Assembly: GCA_013044415.1 (NCBI GenBank) | Contig: JABEUO010000228.1 | Span: 1-10,951, forward strand | Origin: Acidimicrobiaceae bacterium | Lineage (GTDB): Bacteria; Actinomycetota; Acidimicrobiia; Acidimicrobiales; Acidimicrobiaceae | Direction of reading: 5' to 3' | DNA length: 10,951 bases | Shown: positions 1 to 6,131 of the stretch, piece after piece | Position numbering within the stretch: the stretch's first letter is position 1 | Layout: the number at the start of each line of letters is the position of its first letter | Translations under genes and position numbers: made by a program | Notes under the pieces: model-generated | The model's database searches: none | Told to the model about the DNA's origin: nothing | What the model saw: only the letters and a program-made list of their open reading frames with translations

Positions 1-24
1 AAGAATTAGCTAACTGTTTCTGAG

Positions 25-43
25 CCCCGAGCGATCGGGGTTT
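25..43 (+). terminator. Probable intrinsic terminator of an upstream gene
   Basis: A perfect 6-bp stem (CCCCGA/TCGGGG) closes a GCGA tetraloop of the GNRA class and is followed by TTTCTC. The stem is GC-rich but the T tract is short, so termination may be partial. It would end a gene lying to the left of the window; no coding sequence for that gene is visible here. Confidence 0.4.
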
Positions 44-150
44 CTCGCCTTCTGCTGGTCGACGAGAACCCGACCCGATGAGAGCCTTTTGACAATTATC
101 TCCTTTCCGGGGGCCAAAAATGCAATTGTTTCTCGAAAGACTTAGTATTA

Positions 151-164
151 TTACCGATCGGTAA
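151..164. promoter_or_regulatory. Perfect 14-bp palindrome, candidate TetR-type operator
   Basis: TTACCGATCGGTAA reads identically on both strands and lies 72 bp before the GTG start of the acyl-CoA synthetase. A perfect palindrome of this size is not expected by chance in so short an upstream region (about 0.02 under equal base use). Many TetR-family repressors of acyl-CoA and fatty-acid genes bind ACCG/CGGT-armed palindromes, so this is a likely operator for the ligase gene. A weak -10-like TATTAT (146-151) abuts it, and a consensus TTGACA lies at 89-94, but neither has a well-spaced partner, so the promoter itself is not fixed. No TetR gene is present in the window. Confidence 0.5.
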
Positions 165-235
165 GTAAGGCGACCGGCTCGAGTATGTTCGCGGTATCTT
201 GAGGGCGATCCAAAGGTTTAAATTTAGGAGGGGCC

Positions 236-1774
236 GTGTCTAAGGGACCACATGAAACCAGTTCGGAGATTCATCCGTTTGATCAGTCCGGAGTTCTTAG
301 GAGTTCCGATGGAATCTTGCGATATCAGGAGATCGCCGCAACGTTAACTGAAATGATCCAGCGGTCGGTAGAGGAGTACAGAGACTCCGAAGCCCTAGTT
401 GAGTTGGGTGGATCGAGGATCACTTTCGGAGAACTTTGGGATCGGTCGACCGCATGTGCTGGTGGGCTGGTAGAGAGGGGTTTGAAGAGCGGTGATCGGG
501 TAACCCTCACACTCGGGGCTGGCGTCGACTGGGTAGTTGGATTTCTCGGGGTGATTTTTGCCGGGGGGATCGTCGTTCCGGTGAATACACGCCTTACCGA
601 AAAAGAGGTTGAGTTTGTGATCTCCGACTCCGACGCTAAGTTTGCCATCGATACCAAAGAAGACCTCGTCGGGAATACCCATTACCTGTACCTAGACGCT
701 CTTCCAACCGATCCCGCTGCAATCTTTTACACTTCCGGTACGACGGGATTCCCAAAGGGAGCTGTATTATCTCACGAGAATTTTGTCGCCACGGTCGAGA
801 ATTGCCGGAGAGCCGCCGGGCTTGAAAAGGGAGGGATGAGGAGCCTAATTTCGGTACCTCTCTTCCACGTGACGGGGTGCAACTCACAGCTAATGCCTGC
901 GTTGGGGCTCGGAGGAACGAGTGTTATTATGCCGGGACTCGACCTAAATCTCTTTTTCCAGGCAATGCGCCAGGAGTCGATTAATTTGCTTCTTTCGGTT
1001 CCGGCGATTTATTGGTTGGTATTGAATACGCCAGAATTCTCCTCCTTGGAGGTGGGAGGCGTCAGCTGGGTGCTCTATGGGGGTGCACCGACGCCCCCGA
1101 ACCTAGTCAAGGCGATACGCAAGTCGTTTCCGAATGCAAAACTTGGCAATGGGTTTGGTTTGACCGAATCTTCAGCGTTAGCAACCTTTTTGCCGGACCA
1201 CTATGCCACCTTGCGACCCGAGACGGTGGGCTTTGCTGTGCCGGTTGTTGACGCAGCCATCTTTGAACCGGATCCAGATAGCTCCATAGGTGAACTTATG
1301 CTGCGAGGCCAGAGTGTTTCCCAGTCATATTGGAACAACCCCGTAGCGTCTGAGAGAACCTTCGTCAATGGTTGGTGTATGACCGGTGATATGGCTCGAA
1401 TTGACCCTGAAGGTTTCGTTACTATCGTCGATCGAAAGAAAGATATGGTCAACCGAGGCGGGGAAAACGTCTACAGCGTCGAGGTGGAGAATGCCATTTC
1501 TGCCCTGCCCGGGGTATTTGAAGTAGCGGTCGTTCCGGTGCCCGACGAAGTCATGGGAGAGAAAGTTGGTGCAATCATATTTCCAATCCCTGGAGTAGAG
1601 CTAGATCCTTACCAAGTCGCAGAGAGCCTTAAAGGTGTTATCGCCGACTATAAAATCCCCGAATATATCTCGGTCTCCAAAGAGCCCTTGCCGCGCAATC
1701 CTGGGGGCAAGATTCTCAAAGGAAAGTTCAAGGGGAAGACTGACTGGAGTAGGGTTCGACTGAAGTCGAAGTAA
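236..1774 (+). CDS. Acyl-CoA synthetase (AMP-dependent ligase, class I adenylate-forming)
   Basis: Predicted cytoplasmic 512-residue enzyme activating a carboxylic acid with ATP and CoA through an acyl-adenylate. Visible core motifs in order: the phosphate-binding loop TSGTTGFPKG at 166-175, VPLFHVTG, VLYGGAP, NGFGLTES (305-312), TGD at 383-385, the hinge DRKKD at 399-403 followed by RGGENV, and NPGGK with the catalytic Lys at 492. All key residues are intact. The stretch between the N-terminal region and the phosphate loop is shorter than in typical FadD-like ligases, while about 30 residues precede the conserved start. The GTG start is chosen because TAGGAGGGG ends three bases before it. 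Family resemblance (FadD, CaiC and related ligases) does not fix the acid. The downstream transport operon suggests a small carboxylate, which is inference. A palindromic operator candidate lies upstream. Confidence 0.95.
   Translation: MSKGPHETSSEIHPFDQSGVLRSSDGILRYQEIAATLTEMIQRSVEEYRDSEALVELGGSRITFGELWDRSTACAGGLVERGLKSGDRVTLTLGAGVDWVVGFLGVIFAGGIVVPVNTRLTEKEVEFVISDSDAKFAIDTKEDLVGNTHYLYLDALPTDPAAIFYTSGTTGFPKGAVLSHENFVATVENCRRAAGLEKGGMRSLISVPLFHVTGCNSQLMPALGLGGTSVIMPGLDLNLFFQAMRQESINLLLSVPAIYWLVLNTPEFSSLEVGGVSWVLYGGAPTPPNLVKAIRKSFPNAKLGNGFGLTESSALATFLPDHYATLRPETVGFAVPVVDAAIFEPDPDSSIGELMLRGQSVSQSYWNNPVASERTFVNGWCMTGDMARIDPEGFVTIVDRKKDMVNRGGENVYSVEVENAISALPGVFEVAVVPVPDEVMGEKVGAIIFPIPGVELDPYQVAESLKGVIADYKIPEYISVSKEPLPRNPGGKILKGKFKGKTDWSRVRLKSK
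1755..1770 (+). other. Small hairpin at the 3' end of the ligase gene
   Basis: TTCGAC and GTCGAA form a perfect 6-bp stem around a TGAA tetraloop, ending just before the TAA stop codon (1772-1774). No T run follows, so it is a poor intrinsic terminator; it could protect the 3' end or simply reflect codon use. Confidence 0.2.
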
Positions 1775-1787
1775 CTCCTCGACAATA

Positions 1788-1819
1788 TTTACTCTCACCG
1801 AGGTTTACTCTCACCGAGG
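1788..1819 (+). repeat. Perfect 16-bp tandem duplication
   Basis: The unit TTTACTCTCACCGAGG occurs twice with no spacer (1788-1803 and 1804-1819), followed by another TTT. An exact head-to-tail 16-mer is far beyond chance and points to a recent slippage-type duplication, or to a duplicated protein-binding site just upstream of the small ORF at 1840. Confidence 0.9.
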
Positions 1820-1839
1820 TTTGCACAGGGGAACTCTCG

Positions 1840-1983
1840 ATGCTAGGACCATCAGGACCGAGGTTCATTGGACACCAGAAAGACATCGAAAAACTGATCA
1901 ATGATGGTTTCCAGGGGCCATTCGCTAATTTTCTCGATTGTGGAAAGTCTGCTGATGCTCTGGCCGCAAGAGGGTACTTCTGA
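1840..1983 (+). CDS. Possible small ORF, 47 aa, or 5' remnant of a lost gene
   Basis: An ATG follows AGGGGA by seven bases, a good ribosome binding site. The 47-residue product begins MLGPSGPRFIGHQ and continues through EKLINDGFQGPF to end in DALAARGYF. It is mixed, hydrophilic and without a membrane segment, and looks more protein-like than a random frame. The DGFQGPF stretch loosely recalls the start of some phytanoyl-CoA dioxygenase-like proteins, but that is memory of a pattern and not an assignment. It ends at TGA 1981-1983; the same frame reopens after a second stop, so a broken gene is as likely as a real small protein. Confidence 0.3.
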   Translation: MLGPSGPRFIGHQKDIEKLINDGFQGPFANFLDCGKSADALAARGYF

Positions 1984-2096
1984 GTTGTGGCCCAACGCAG
2001 GTGAGCGGCGGGATTTTATGTTGCGAGGATCCACCACCGGCCAAACCGATCGTCTGTTTTCATATGCCCTTATCTCCAGCAGCGGGCTGTCCATTT

Positions 2097-2124
2097 CCAC
2101 AATAAAAGGCGCCACAATAAAAGG
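2097..2124 (+). repeat. 13-bp direct repeat with 15-bp period
   Basis: CCACAATAAAAGG occurs at 2097-2109 and 2112-2124, separated by CG. The second copy also forms the left arm of a hairpin. An exact 13-mer repeated at this spacing is unlikely by chance and is the second short duplication in this gap. Confidence 0.8.
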
Positions 2125-2148
2125 TCGCTTATGTGGCAGCGGGTTTTT
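2111..2148 (+). terminator. Weak hairpin plus T-run, possible terminator or attenuator
   Basis: GCCACA(A)TAA pairs with TTATGTGGC as a 9-bp stem with one bulged A and the loop AAGGTCGC. TTTTT (2144-2148) follows six bases after the stem, farther than in a standard intrinsic terminator. It could end the ligase or small-ORF transcript, or attenuate transcription into the ABC operon about 120 bp downstream. Confidence 0.25.
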
Positions 2149-2227
2149 ACGGGTGGAAGCTGAAAAAACATCTCAAAACTGCACGGCTCGGGTGTAAGGG
2201 TGGTGTAGATTGTGGCTATAGCAAACG

Positions 2228-2242
2228 TGAGACACAGTCTCA
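2228..2242. promoter_or_regulatory. Inverted repeat upstream of the ABC operon, candidate operator
   Basis: TGAGAC-ACA-GTCTCA is a perfect 6-bp inverted repeat with a 3-bp centre, 24 bp before the TTG start of the first permease; GAGACA recurs at 2249-2254. Its position suits an operator or a translation-control element, and the IclR regulator of this cluster would be the natural candidate. A 6-bp repeat of this kind is expected about once by chance in a gap this long. Confidence 0.25.
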
Positions 2243-2266
2243 TATAGCGAGACACCGGGGGGGAAG

Positions 2267-2914
2267 TTGAGCGGCTATTTACAATATCTTCGCTACGGCT
2301 ACCATACGCTGATAAGCGAGTCACTCTCGCACATCGTCATTGTCGTGGTAGCGATGCTGGTTGCGTTTATTGTCGCCTCACTGCTCGGACTTCTGGCCTA
2401 CCGACGCTCCTGGTTGGCTGAACCCCTACTTAGCATCACCAGCACCGCACTAACCCTTCCATCTTTGGCACTTTTTGGGCTGATGATCCCGATCTTCGGG
2501 CTCGGTTTTGTCCCTACGCTGATCGTCCTGGTGATCTACGCTGTGATGCCGATACTTCGTAATCTGATCACCGGGCTGAATTCAATTTCTCCGGCGATCC
2601 TAGAGGCGGCAACGGGAATCGGGATGACGAGAACGAGGAGGCTCTTCGTCGTCGAGGTTCCGCTCGCATGGCCAATAATCGTAACTGGGCTTCGGTTTTC
2701 CTCGATGATGGTGGTCGGGGTGGCCGCAGTTGGTGCGTACGTGGGCGGTCCCGGATTGGGGGCCACTCTCTTCAATGGTTTGGCGGAAGTTGGCTCGAGG
2801 TCGGCGGTACCCGAAGTACTCAGCGCAACGATCATGATCCTTCTCATCGCAATTGCGCTCGACGGCCTTTTTTGGCTGATTTCTCGACTAACGGTTTCAC
2901 CGGGCATTCGCTAG
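2267..2914 (+). CDS. Osmoprotectant-type ABC transporter permease (first)
   Basis: Membrane permease subunit of 215 residues, the usual length for OpuBB/OpuCB/YehW-type proteins. After a short amphipathic start come hydrophobic segments at roughly 20-46 (IVIVVVAMLVAFIV), 58-75, 78-100, 140-170 and 185-208. The cytoplasmic coupling loop is intact: ILEAATGIGM with Glu at 113, followed by the family's VPLAWPII. The sequence PILRNLITGLN before it and GGPGLG after it are typical of this subfamily. The TTG start is chosen because a run of G followed by GGAAG precedes it and the N-terminus aligns with family proteins; no ATG or GTG occurs before the first membrane segment, and the ribosome binding site spacing is tight. 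It lies 18 bp before the ATPase gene and should pair with the second permease at 4135 in one complex. Confidence 0.92.
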   Translation: MSGYLQYLRYGYHTLISESLSHIVIVVVAMLVAFIVASLLGLLAYRRSWLAEPLLSITSTALTLPSLALFGLMIPIFGLGFVPTLIVLVIYAVMPILRNLITGLNSISPAILEAATGIGMTRTRRLFVVEVPLAWPIIVTGLRFSSMMVVGVAAVGAYVGGPGLGATLFNGLAEVGSRSAVPEVLSATIMILLIAIALDGLFWLISRLTVSPGIR

Positions 2915-2932
2915 AAGACAAGGTAAGGGGAC

Positions 2933-4138
2933 ATGCAGGTGGCATTGGATCTATCACCACAAGAGGCATCACAGGTGGATTCCGGGGTAAAGCCCAGGCG
3001 ATCCGCAATAGAACTTCGCGACGTGTCTAAGCATTACAAGGACGCTGGCGCACCGATAGTGGACAAGTTGACTCTTTCCATTGCGGAGGGGGAGTTCGTC
3101 GCACTGACGGGTCCATCAGGTTGCGGCAAAACTACCACGCTCAAGATGATAAATAGGCTCATTGAGCCGTCGAGCGGCCAGATTCTAATCAATGGCCTAG
3201 ATGTCGACGATCTACCGTCGCACCGTCTCCGCCAGGGGATCGGTTATGTGATACAGAATGTTGGCCTCTTTCCGCACATGACGATAGCTGAAAATGTCGC
3301 GGCGGTTCCTCGCCTCCTCGGATGGAAAAAGGATCGTACGGCCAACCGGATAGACGAGCTCCTATCTATGGTGGGCCTTGAACCGTCAATGTACAGGGAC
3401 CGCTACCCTCGGGAGCTTTCCGGGGGACAGGCACAACGGGTGGGTGTGGCGAGGGCTCTGGCCGCAGATCCACCAATTCTCCTGATGGATGAGCCCTTTG
3501 CGGCGGTTGACCCCATAACCAGAACATCGCTGCAGGACGAGTTTCTCCGTTTGCAACAGAGCATACGTAAAACGATCGTTTTTGTAACCCACGACATGGC
3601 CGAGGCCATGCGTCTCGCCGACCGAGTGGTGATCTTTGGGCCCCAGTCGAAGATCGCCCAGGTCGGCGCCCCTACGGAAGTCCTTTCAGCCCCGGCGGAT
3701 GCATTCGTTTCATCGATGCTCGGTACGGGGCGGCTTGTGCAGCTCCTGTCTTGTGTGAAGCTTCGCGACGTTTCATTGGATCCGTGGCCGACTATTTCGG
3801 AAGAGATGGGGCAAGACGAGAGACTCGTAGCTTTAGCCGAGGCACTTGGGCGTGGAAAAGACAGGGTTTTGGTCCTCGACGAAGCAAAGAGGCCACGTTA
3901 CTGGATCTATTTAGATGGCAACGGCGAGTCGATGAGGTTTGAGCTGGACTGTACGCTCGACTTAGAGGTGACTTCATTACGAGACGCTATAACGCAGATA
4001 GTGTACTGTCCCCACGACTGTGCGGTAGTGGTTGACGGAGACGAATCCTTCCAAGGGGTAATAGACCTAAAGGGCATTCGGAGGTCGCTGGCCCCCCTCG
4101 CCGGATCCTCAGCTTCGATAATTGGCGTCGACAAATGA
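2933..4138 (+). CDS. Osmoprotectant-type ABC transporter ATPase with degenerate CBS-like tail
   Basis: ATP-hydrolysing subunit, 401 residues, of the ProV/OpuCA/OpuBA type. Walker A GPSGCGKTT is at 60-68, the Q-loop lies in VIQNVGLFPHMT, the signature LSGGQ is at 162-166, Walker B LLMDEP has its catalytic Glu at 187, and the switch His is 220 in THDMAEA. All are intact, so it should be active. Residues from about 270 to 395 replace the paired CBS domains of OpuCA: YWIYLDGNG and CAVVVDGDE...GVIDLKGI look like the strands of two CBS repeats, but they are strongly diverged. In OpuCA/OpuA the CBS pair senses ionic strength; whether this tail still does so is unclear. AAGGGGAC precedes the ATG. The stop codon overlaps the next start in ATGA, indicating translational coupling. 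An N-terminal leader of about 25 residues precedes the ABC domain. Confidence 0.94.
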   Translation: MQVALDLSPQEASQVDSGVKPRRSAIELRDVSKHYKDAGAPIVDKLTLSIAEGEFVALTGPSGCGKTTTLKMINRLIEPSSGQILINGLDVDDLPSHRLRQGIGYVIQNVGLFPHMTIAENVAAVPRLLGWKKDRTANRIDELLSMVGLEPSMYRDRYPRELSGGQAQRVGVARALAADPPILLMDEPFAAVDPITRTSLQDEFLRLQQSIRKTIVFVTHDMAEAMRLADRVVIFGPQSKIAQVGAPTEVLSAPADAFVSSMLGTGRLVQLLSCVKLRDVSLDPWPTISEEMGQDERLVALAEALGRGKDRVLVLDEAKRPRYWIYLDGNGESMRFELDCTLDLEVTSLRDAITQIVYCPHDCAVVVDGDESFQGVIDLKGIRRSLAPLAGSSASIIGVDK

Positions 4139-4953
4139 GTATCTTTCCCACCTCAGTCGAGAACTTTCATCCCCTCGACCAAAAAGGCGAGGTACCTGGA
4201 TTAGGTTCGTCCGGGTCTTCGTCGAAGCGAAGGAAGGTACGTAAGTTCGGCCACGTAGCATTCCGTCCCCTGATGTTAATTTTGATCCTGGCCATACTGG
4301 TGTTATACCTTCATAGCACTCAATTGGACAGTATCGATCGCCGCAGCCTCTACTGGTCGGTCATTAGATCAGAGCTGATCCAACAGCTGGGTCTCACCCT
4401 TATCTCGTCAGCGGTAGTTACCGTGCTTGCGGTCCTGCTCGGTATTCTGCTGACTCGTAAGAAGGCACCAGTGGCAAATAGCGTTGTCACCGCCCTGGCG
4501 ACCCTGGGCCAAGCGGCACCCCCCGTCGGACTGATGATTCTCGCAGCGTTAGTGCTCGGAGTTGGGGCAAGGACCGCAATTTATGCCCTGATTATCTACT
4601 CGATTCTCCCCGTATTGCGTAATACGGTAACTGGACTGAACGGGTTAGACAAGTCCATCTTGGAGGCTGCGCGGGGAATCGGAATGCGTCCCATTCAAAT
4701 CTTGGTAGGAGTTGAGCTTCCTTTAGCGGTCCCGGTGATCATGGCCGGGGTTAGGACTGCGATAATTCTAAACGTCGGAACCGCAGCACTGGCGACCTTT
4801 ATCAACGGTGGGGGTCTAGGAACGATGATCACTACCGGAATCGCAGTAGATCGAACACCAATAATCGTGACCGGGAGCGTGCTGGTAGCTGTTTTTGCCC
4901 TCGCTTTGGACTGGGTAGTAATGGTCGCTGGCGAAGTCTTGTCCCCCAGCTGA
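4135..4953 (+). CDS. Osmoprotectant-type ABC transporter permease (second)
   Basis: Second permease subunit, 272 residues, longer than the usual 210-240 because of a hydrophilic, basic N-terminal extension of about 42 residues (rich in Ser, Gly, Lys, with SSKRRKVRKFG) before the first membrane segment (PLMLILILAILVLYL). Further hydrophobic segments occur near 82-107, 118-142, 145-160, 205-225 and 240-262. The coupling loop ILEAARGIGM has Glu at 177 and is followed by VELPLAVPVI. It parallels the first permease over its whole core (PVLRNTVTGLN, GGGLG), so the two are diverged paralogues forming a heterodimer. Its ATG overlaps the ATPase stop by four bases, so it is translationally coupled and lacks its own strong ribosome binding site. 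The extension could contact the ATPase; that is inference. Confidence 0.93.
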   Translation: MSIFPTSVENFHPLDQKGEVPGLGSSGSSSKRRKVRKFGHVAFRPLMLILILAILVLYLHSTQLDSIDRRSLYWSVIRSELIQQLGLTLISSAVVTVLAVLLGILLTRKKAPVANSVVTALATLGQAAPPVGLMILAALVLGVGARTAIYALIIYSILPVLRNTVTGLNGLDKSILEAARGIGMRPIQILVGVELPLAVPVIMAGVRTAIILNVGTAALATFINGGGLGTMITTGIAVDRTPIIVTGSVLVAVFALALDWVVMVAGEVLSPS

Positions 4954-4992
4954 TCCAATTGCTAACGGCGATGTCCGGTCTCTTAAGAATTA

Positions 4993-5041
4993 CTCCAATG
5001 AAGTTGTCCAGTGAAAGTTTCTAATGAATTTCTCTAATGAA
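4993..5041 (+). repeat. Three degenerate copies of a CTCYAATGAA-like word
   Basis: CTCCAATGAA (4993-5002), TCTAATGAA (5020-5028) and TCTAATGAA (5033-5041) lie in the 99-bp gap before the binding-protein gene; the last two are exact copies with a 13-bp period. The final copy runs into the ribosome binding site. The 8-mer CTCTAATG also occurs twice in the 20-bp duplication at 10168-10207. This may be slippage or a regulatory word. Confidence 0.45.
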
Positions 5042-5052
5042 AGGAGAATGAA

Positions 5053-6075
5053 ATGGTCAAGTTGACCAAGCGTATTTCCCTAGGCAGTGTCCGTTTCAGA
5101 TCCAAAGCGGCACTGACAGTCGGATCGATAGCTACGGCTTCCTTGATCCTCTCGGCCTGCTCCTCGTCCAGCGCTGCTAGTTCGTCCGCTACAACGTCCG
5201 CAGCCCCCGCCAACAGCATCGCTGCGAACTATAACCTAAAAGGAGCGAACATTACCGTTGGCTCGCTTAACTTTACCGAAGAGCTCCTTATGGGGTACAT
5301 CACGGTTGACGCACTTAAAGCAGCCGGAGCTAATGTGACGTCGAAGCTCGACATCGCGGGCGTGGATACGATTCGCCAAGCGGAACTAGCTGGGAATATC
5401 GACATGTTTCCCTCTTATACGGGCACCGGCTGGGTAGTGTACCTGAAGCAGACCTCGTCGATTACTAACTCTGAGGCACTATTCCAGCAGCTAAATGCGA
5501 TGGATAGGGCGCAGAACAAGATTGCGTGGATCGGACCATCACCCTTTAATGACACCTACGACGTAGCGGCAAATTCTGCAGTGGCGAAGAAGTATCACAT
5601 CACAACTATTTCTCAGTTGGCAAAACTAGTGAAGACCAACCCGAGCGTAGCTACCTTCTGCTCTACTTCGAGCTTTGCGGTTAGGCCAGATGGACTACCC
5701 GGCCTTGAGTCGGCCTACGGATTTACCTTCCCCGGTGCTAACTTGAAGACAGAAGCACTAGGGCTCATCTATTCCAGCCTCGGTTCGGGTAGCCCGTGTA
5801 ATTTTGGCGAGACCTACAGCACCGATGCGCGACTCGTTTCCAACCACCTAGTTGTACTAAAGGACACCAAGAAGTTCTTCCCGCTCTATAACGGTGCCGA
5901 GACAATTCGCCTGAGTGTGCTCAATCGATACCCGGCGATCGGCAAGTTAATGCAGAACGTACTATCGCGACTGACAACCCCGGTTATTACAGAGCTGAAT
6001 TCGCAAGTGGACATCAATGGTCTACCAGCAAACGTAGTGGCGGCCAATTGGCTGAAGCAGCAGGGACTCGTATAG
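5053..6075 (+). CDS. Osmoprotectant-type substrate-binding lipoprotein
   Basis: Membrane-anchored solute receptor of 340 residues, OpuAC/QAT family (OpuCC, YehZ/OsmF relatives). A twin-basic leader and hydrophobic core end in the lipobox LSAC with the lipidated Cys at 36, followed by a Ser/Ala/Thr-rich tether to about 56. Family hallmarks are clear: VGSLNFTEELLMGYI, the DMFPSYTGTGW segment, FAVRPDGLPGLESAYG (Arg 211, Asp 213), a STDARL segment, and FFPLYN near the C-terminal lobe. Only two other cysteines are seen, at 203 and 249, and could form a disulfide outside the membrane. AAAGGAG seven bases before the ATG gives it the best ribosome binding site of the operon, which fits the excess of binding protein usual for ABC importers. 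The family binds glycine betaine, choline, carnitine, proline betaine and similar compounds; the exact ligand cannot be told. Confidence 0.94.
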   Translation: MVKLTKRISLGSVRFRSKAALTVGSIATASLILSACSSSSAASSSATTSAAPANSIAANYNLKGANITVGSLNFTEELLMGYITVDALKAAGANVTSKLDIAGVDTIRQAELAGNIDMFPSYTGTGWVVYLKQTSSITNSEALFQQLNAMDRAQNKIAWIGPSPFNDTYDVAANSAVAKKYHITTISQLAKLVKTNPSVATFCSTSSFAVRPDGLPGLESAYGFTFPGANLKTEALGLIYSSLGSGSPCNFGETYSTDARLVSNHLVVLKDTKKFFPLYNGAETIRLSVLNRYPAIGKLMQNVLSRLTTPVITELNSQVDINGLPANVVAANWLKQQGLV

Positions 6076-6131
6076 CTCAGCGTCCTTTGTAAAGGTAAGC
6101 CATCAGTTTTATCAAGTTGAGGAGTATTGGT

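Larger units (their letters stand above)
1775..2266. other. 492-bp intergenic region between ligase and ABC operon
   Basis: This gap contains, in order, a 16-bp tandem duplication, a possible 47-codon ORF with a good ribosome binding site, a second short tandem duplication overlapping a hairpin, and a 6-bp inverted repeat just before the first permease. Open frames of about 85-100 codons on both strands (1901-2197 plus, 1852-2115 minus) show no recognisable motif or good ribosome binding site. The promoter of the ABC operon is expected here: TTGCAC (1821-1826) with TAGGAC (1844-1849) at 17-bp spacing is the best -35/-10 pair I see, and it is weak. Confidence 0.5.

Noticed and set aside
89..94. 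Consensus TTGACA as a -35 box
   Set aside because: No acceptable -10 at 16-18 bp; the nearest A/T-rich stretch needs a 21-bp spacer.
1901..2197. 98-codon plus-strand frame in the gap, with an overlapping 87-codon minus frame (1852-2115)
   Set aside because: Neither has a ribosome binding site or recognisable motif, and the plus frame runs through the tandem duplication and hairpin region.
6117..6131. Upstream TTG start for the PHP gene at 6117
   Set aside because: It would overlap the GAGGAG that is ideally placed for TTG 6132, and it has no ribosome binding site of its own.
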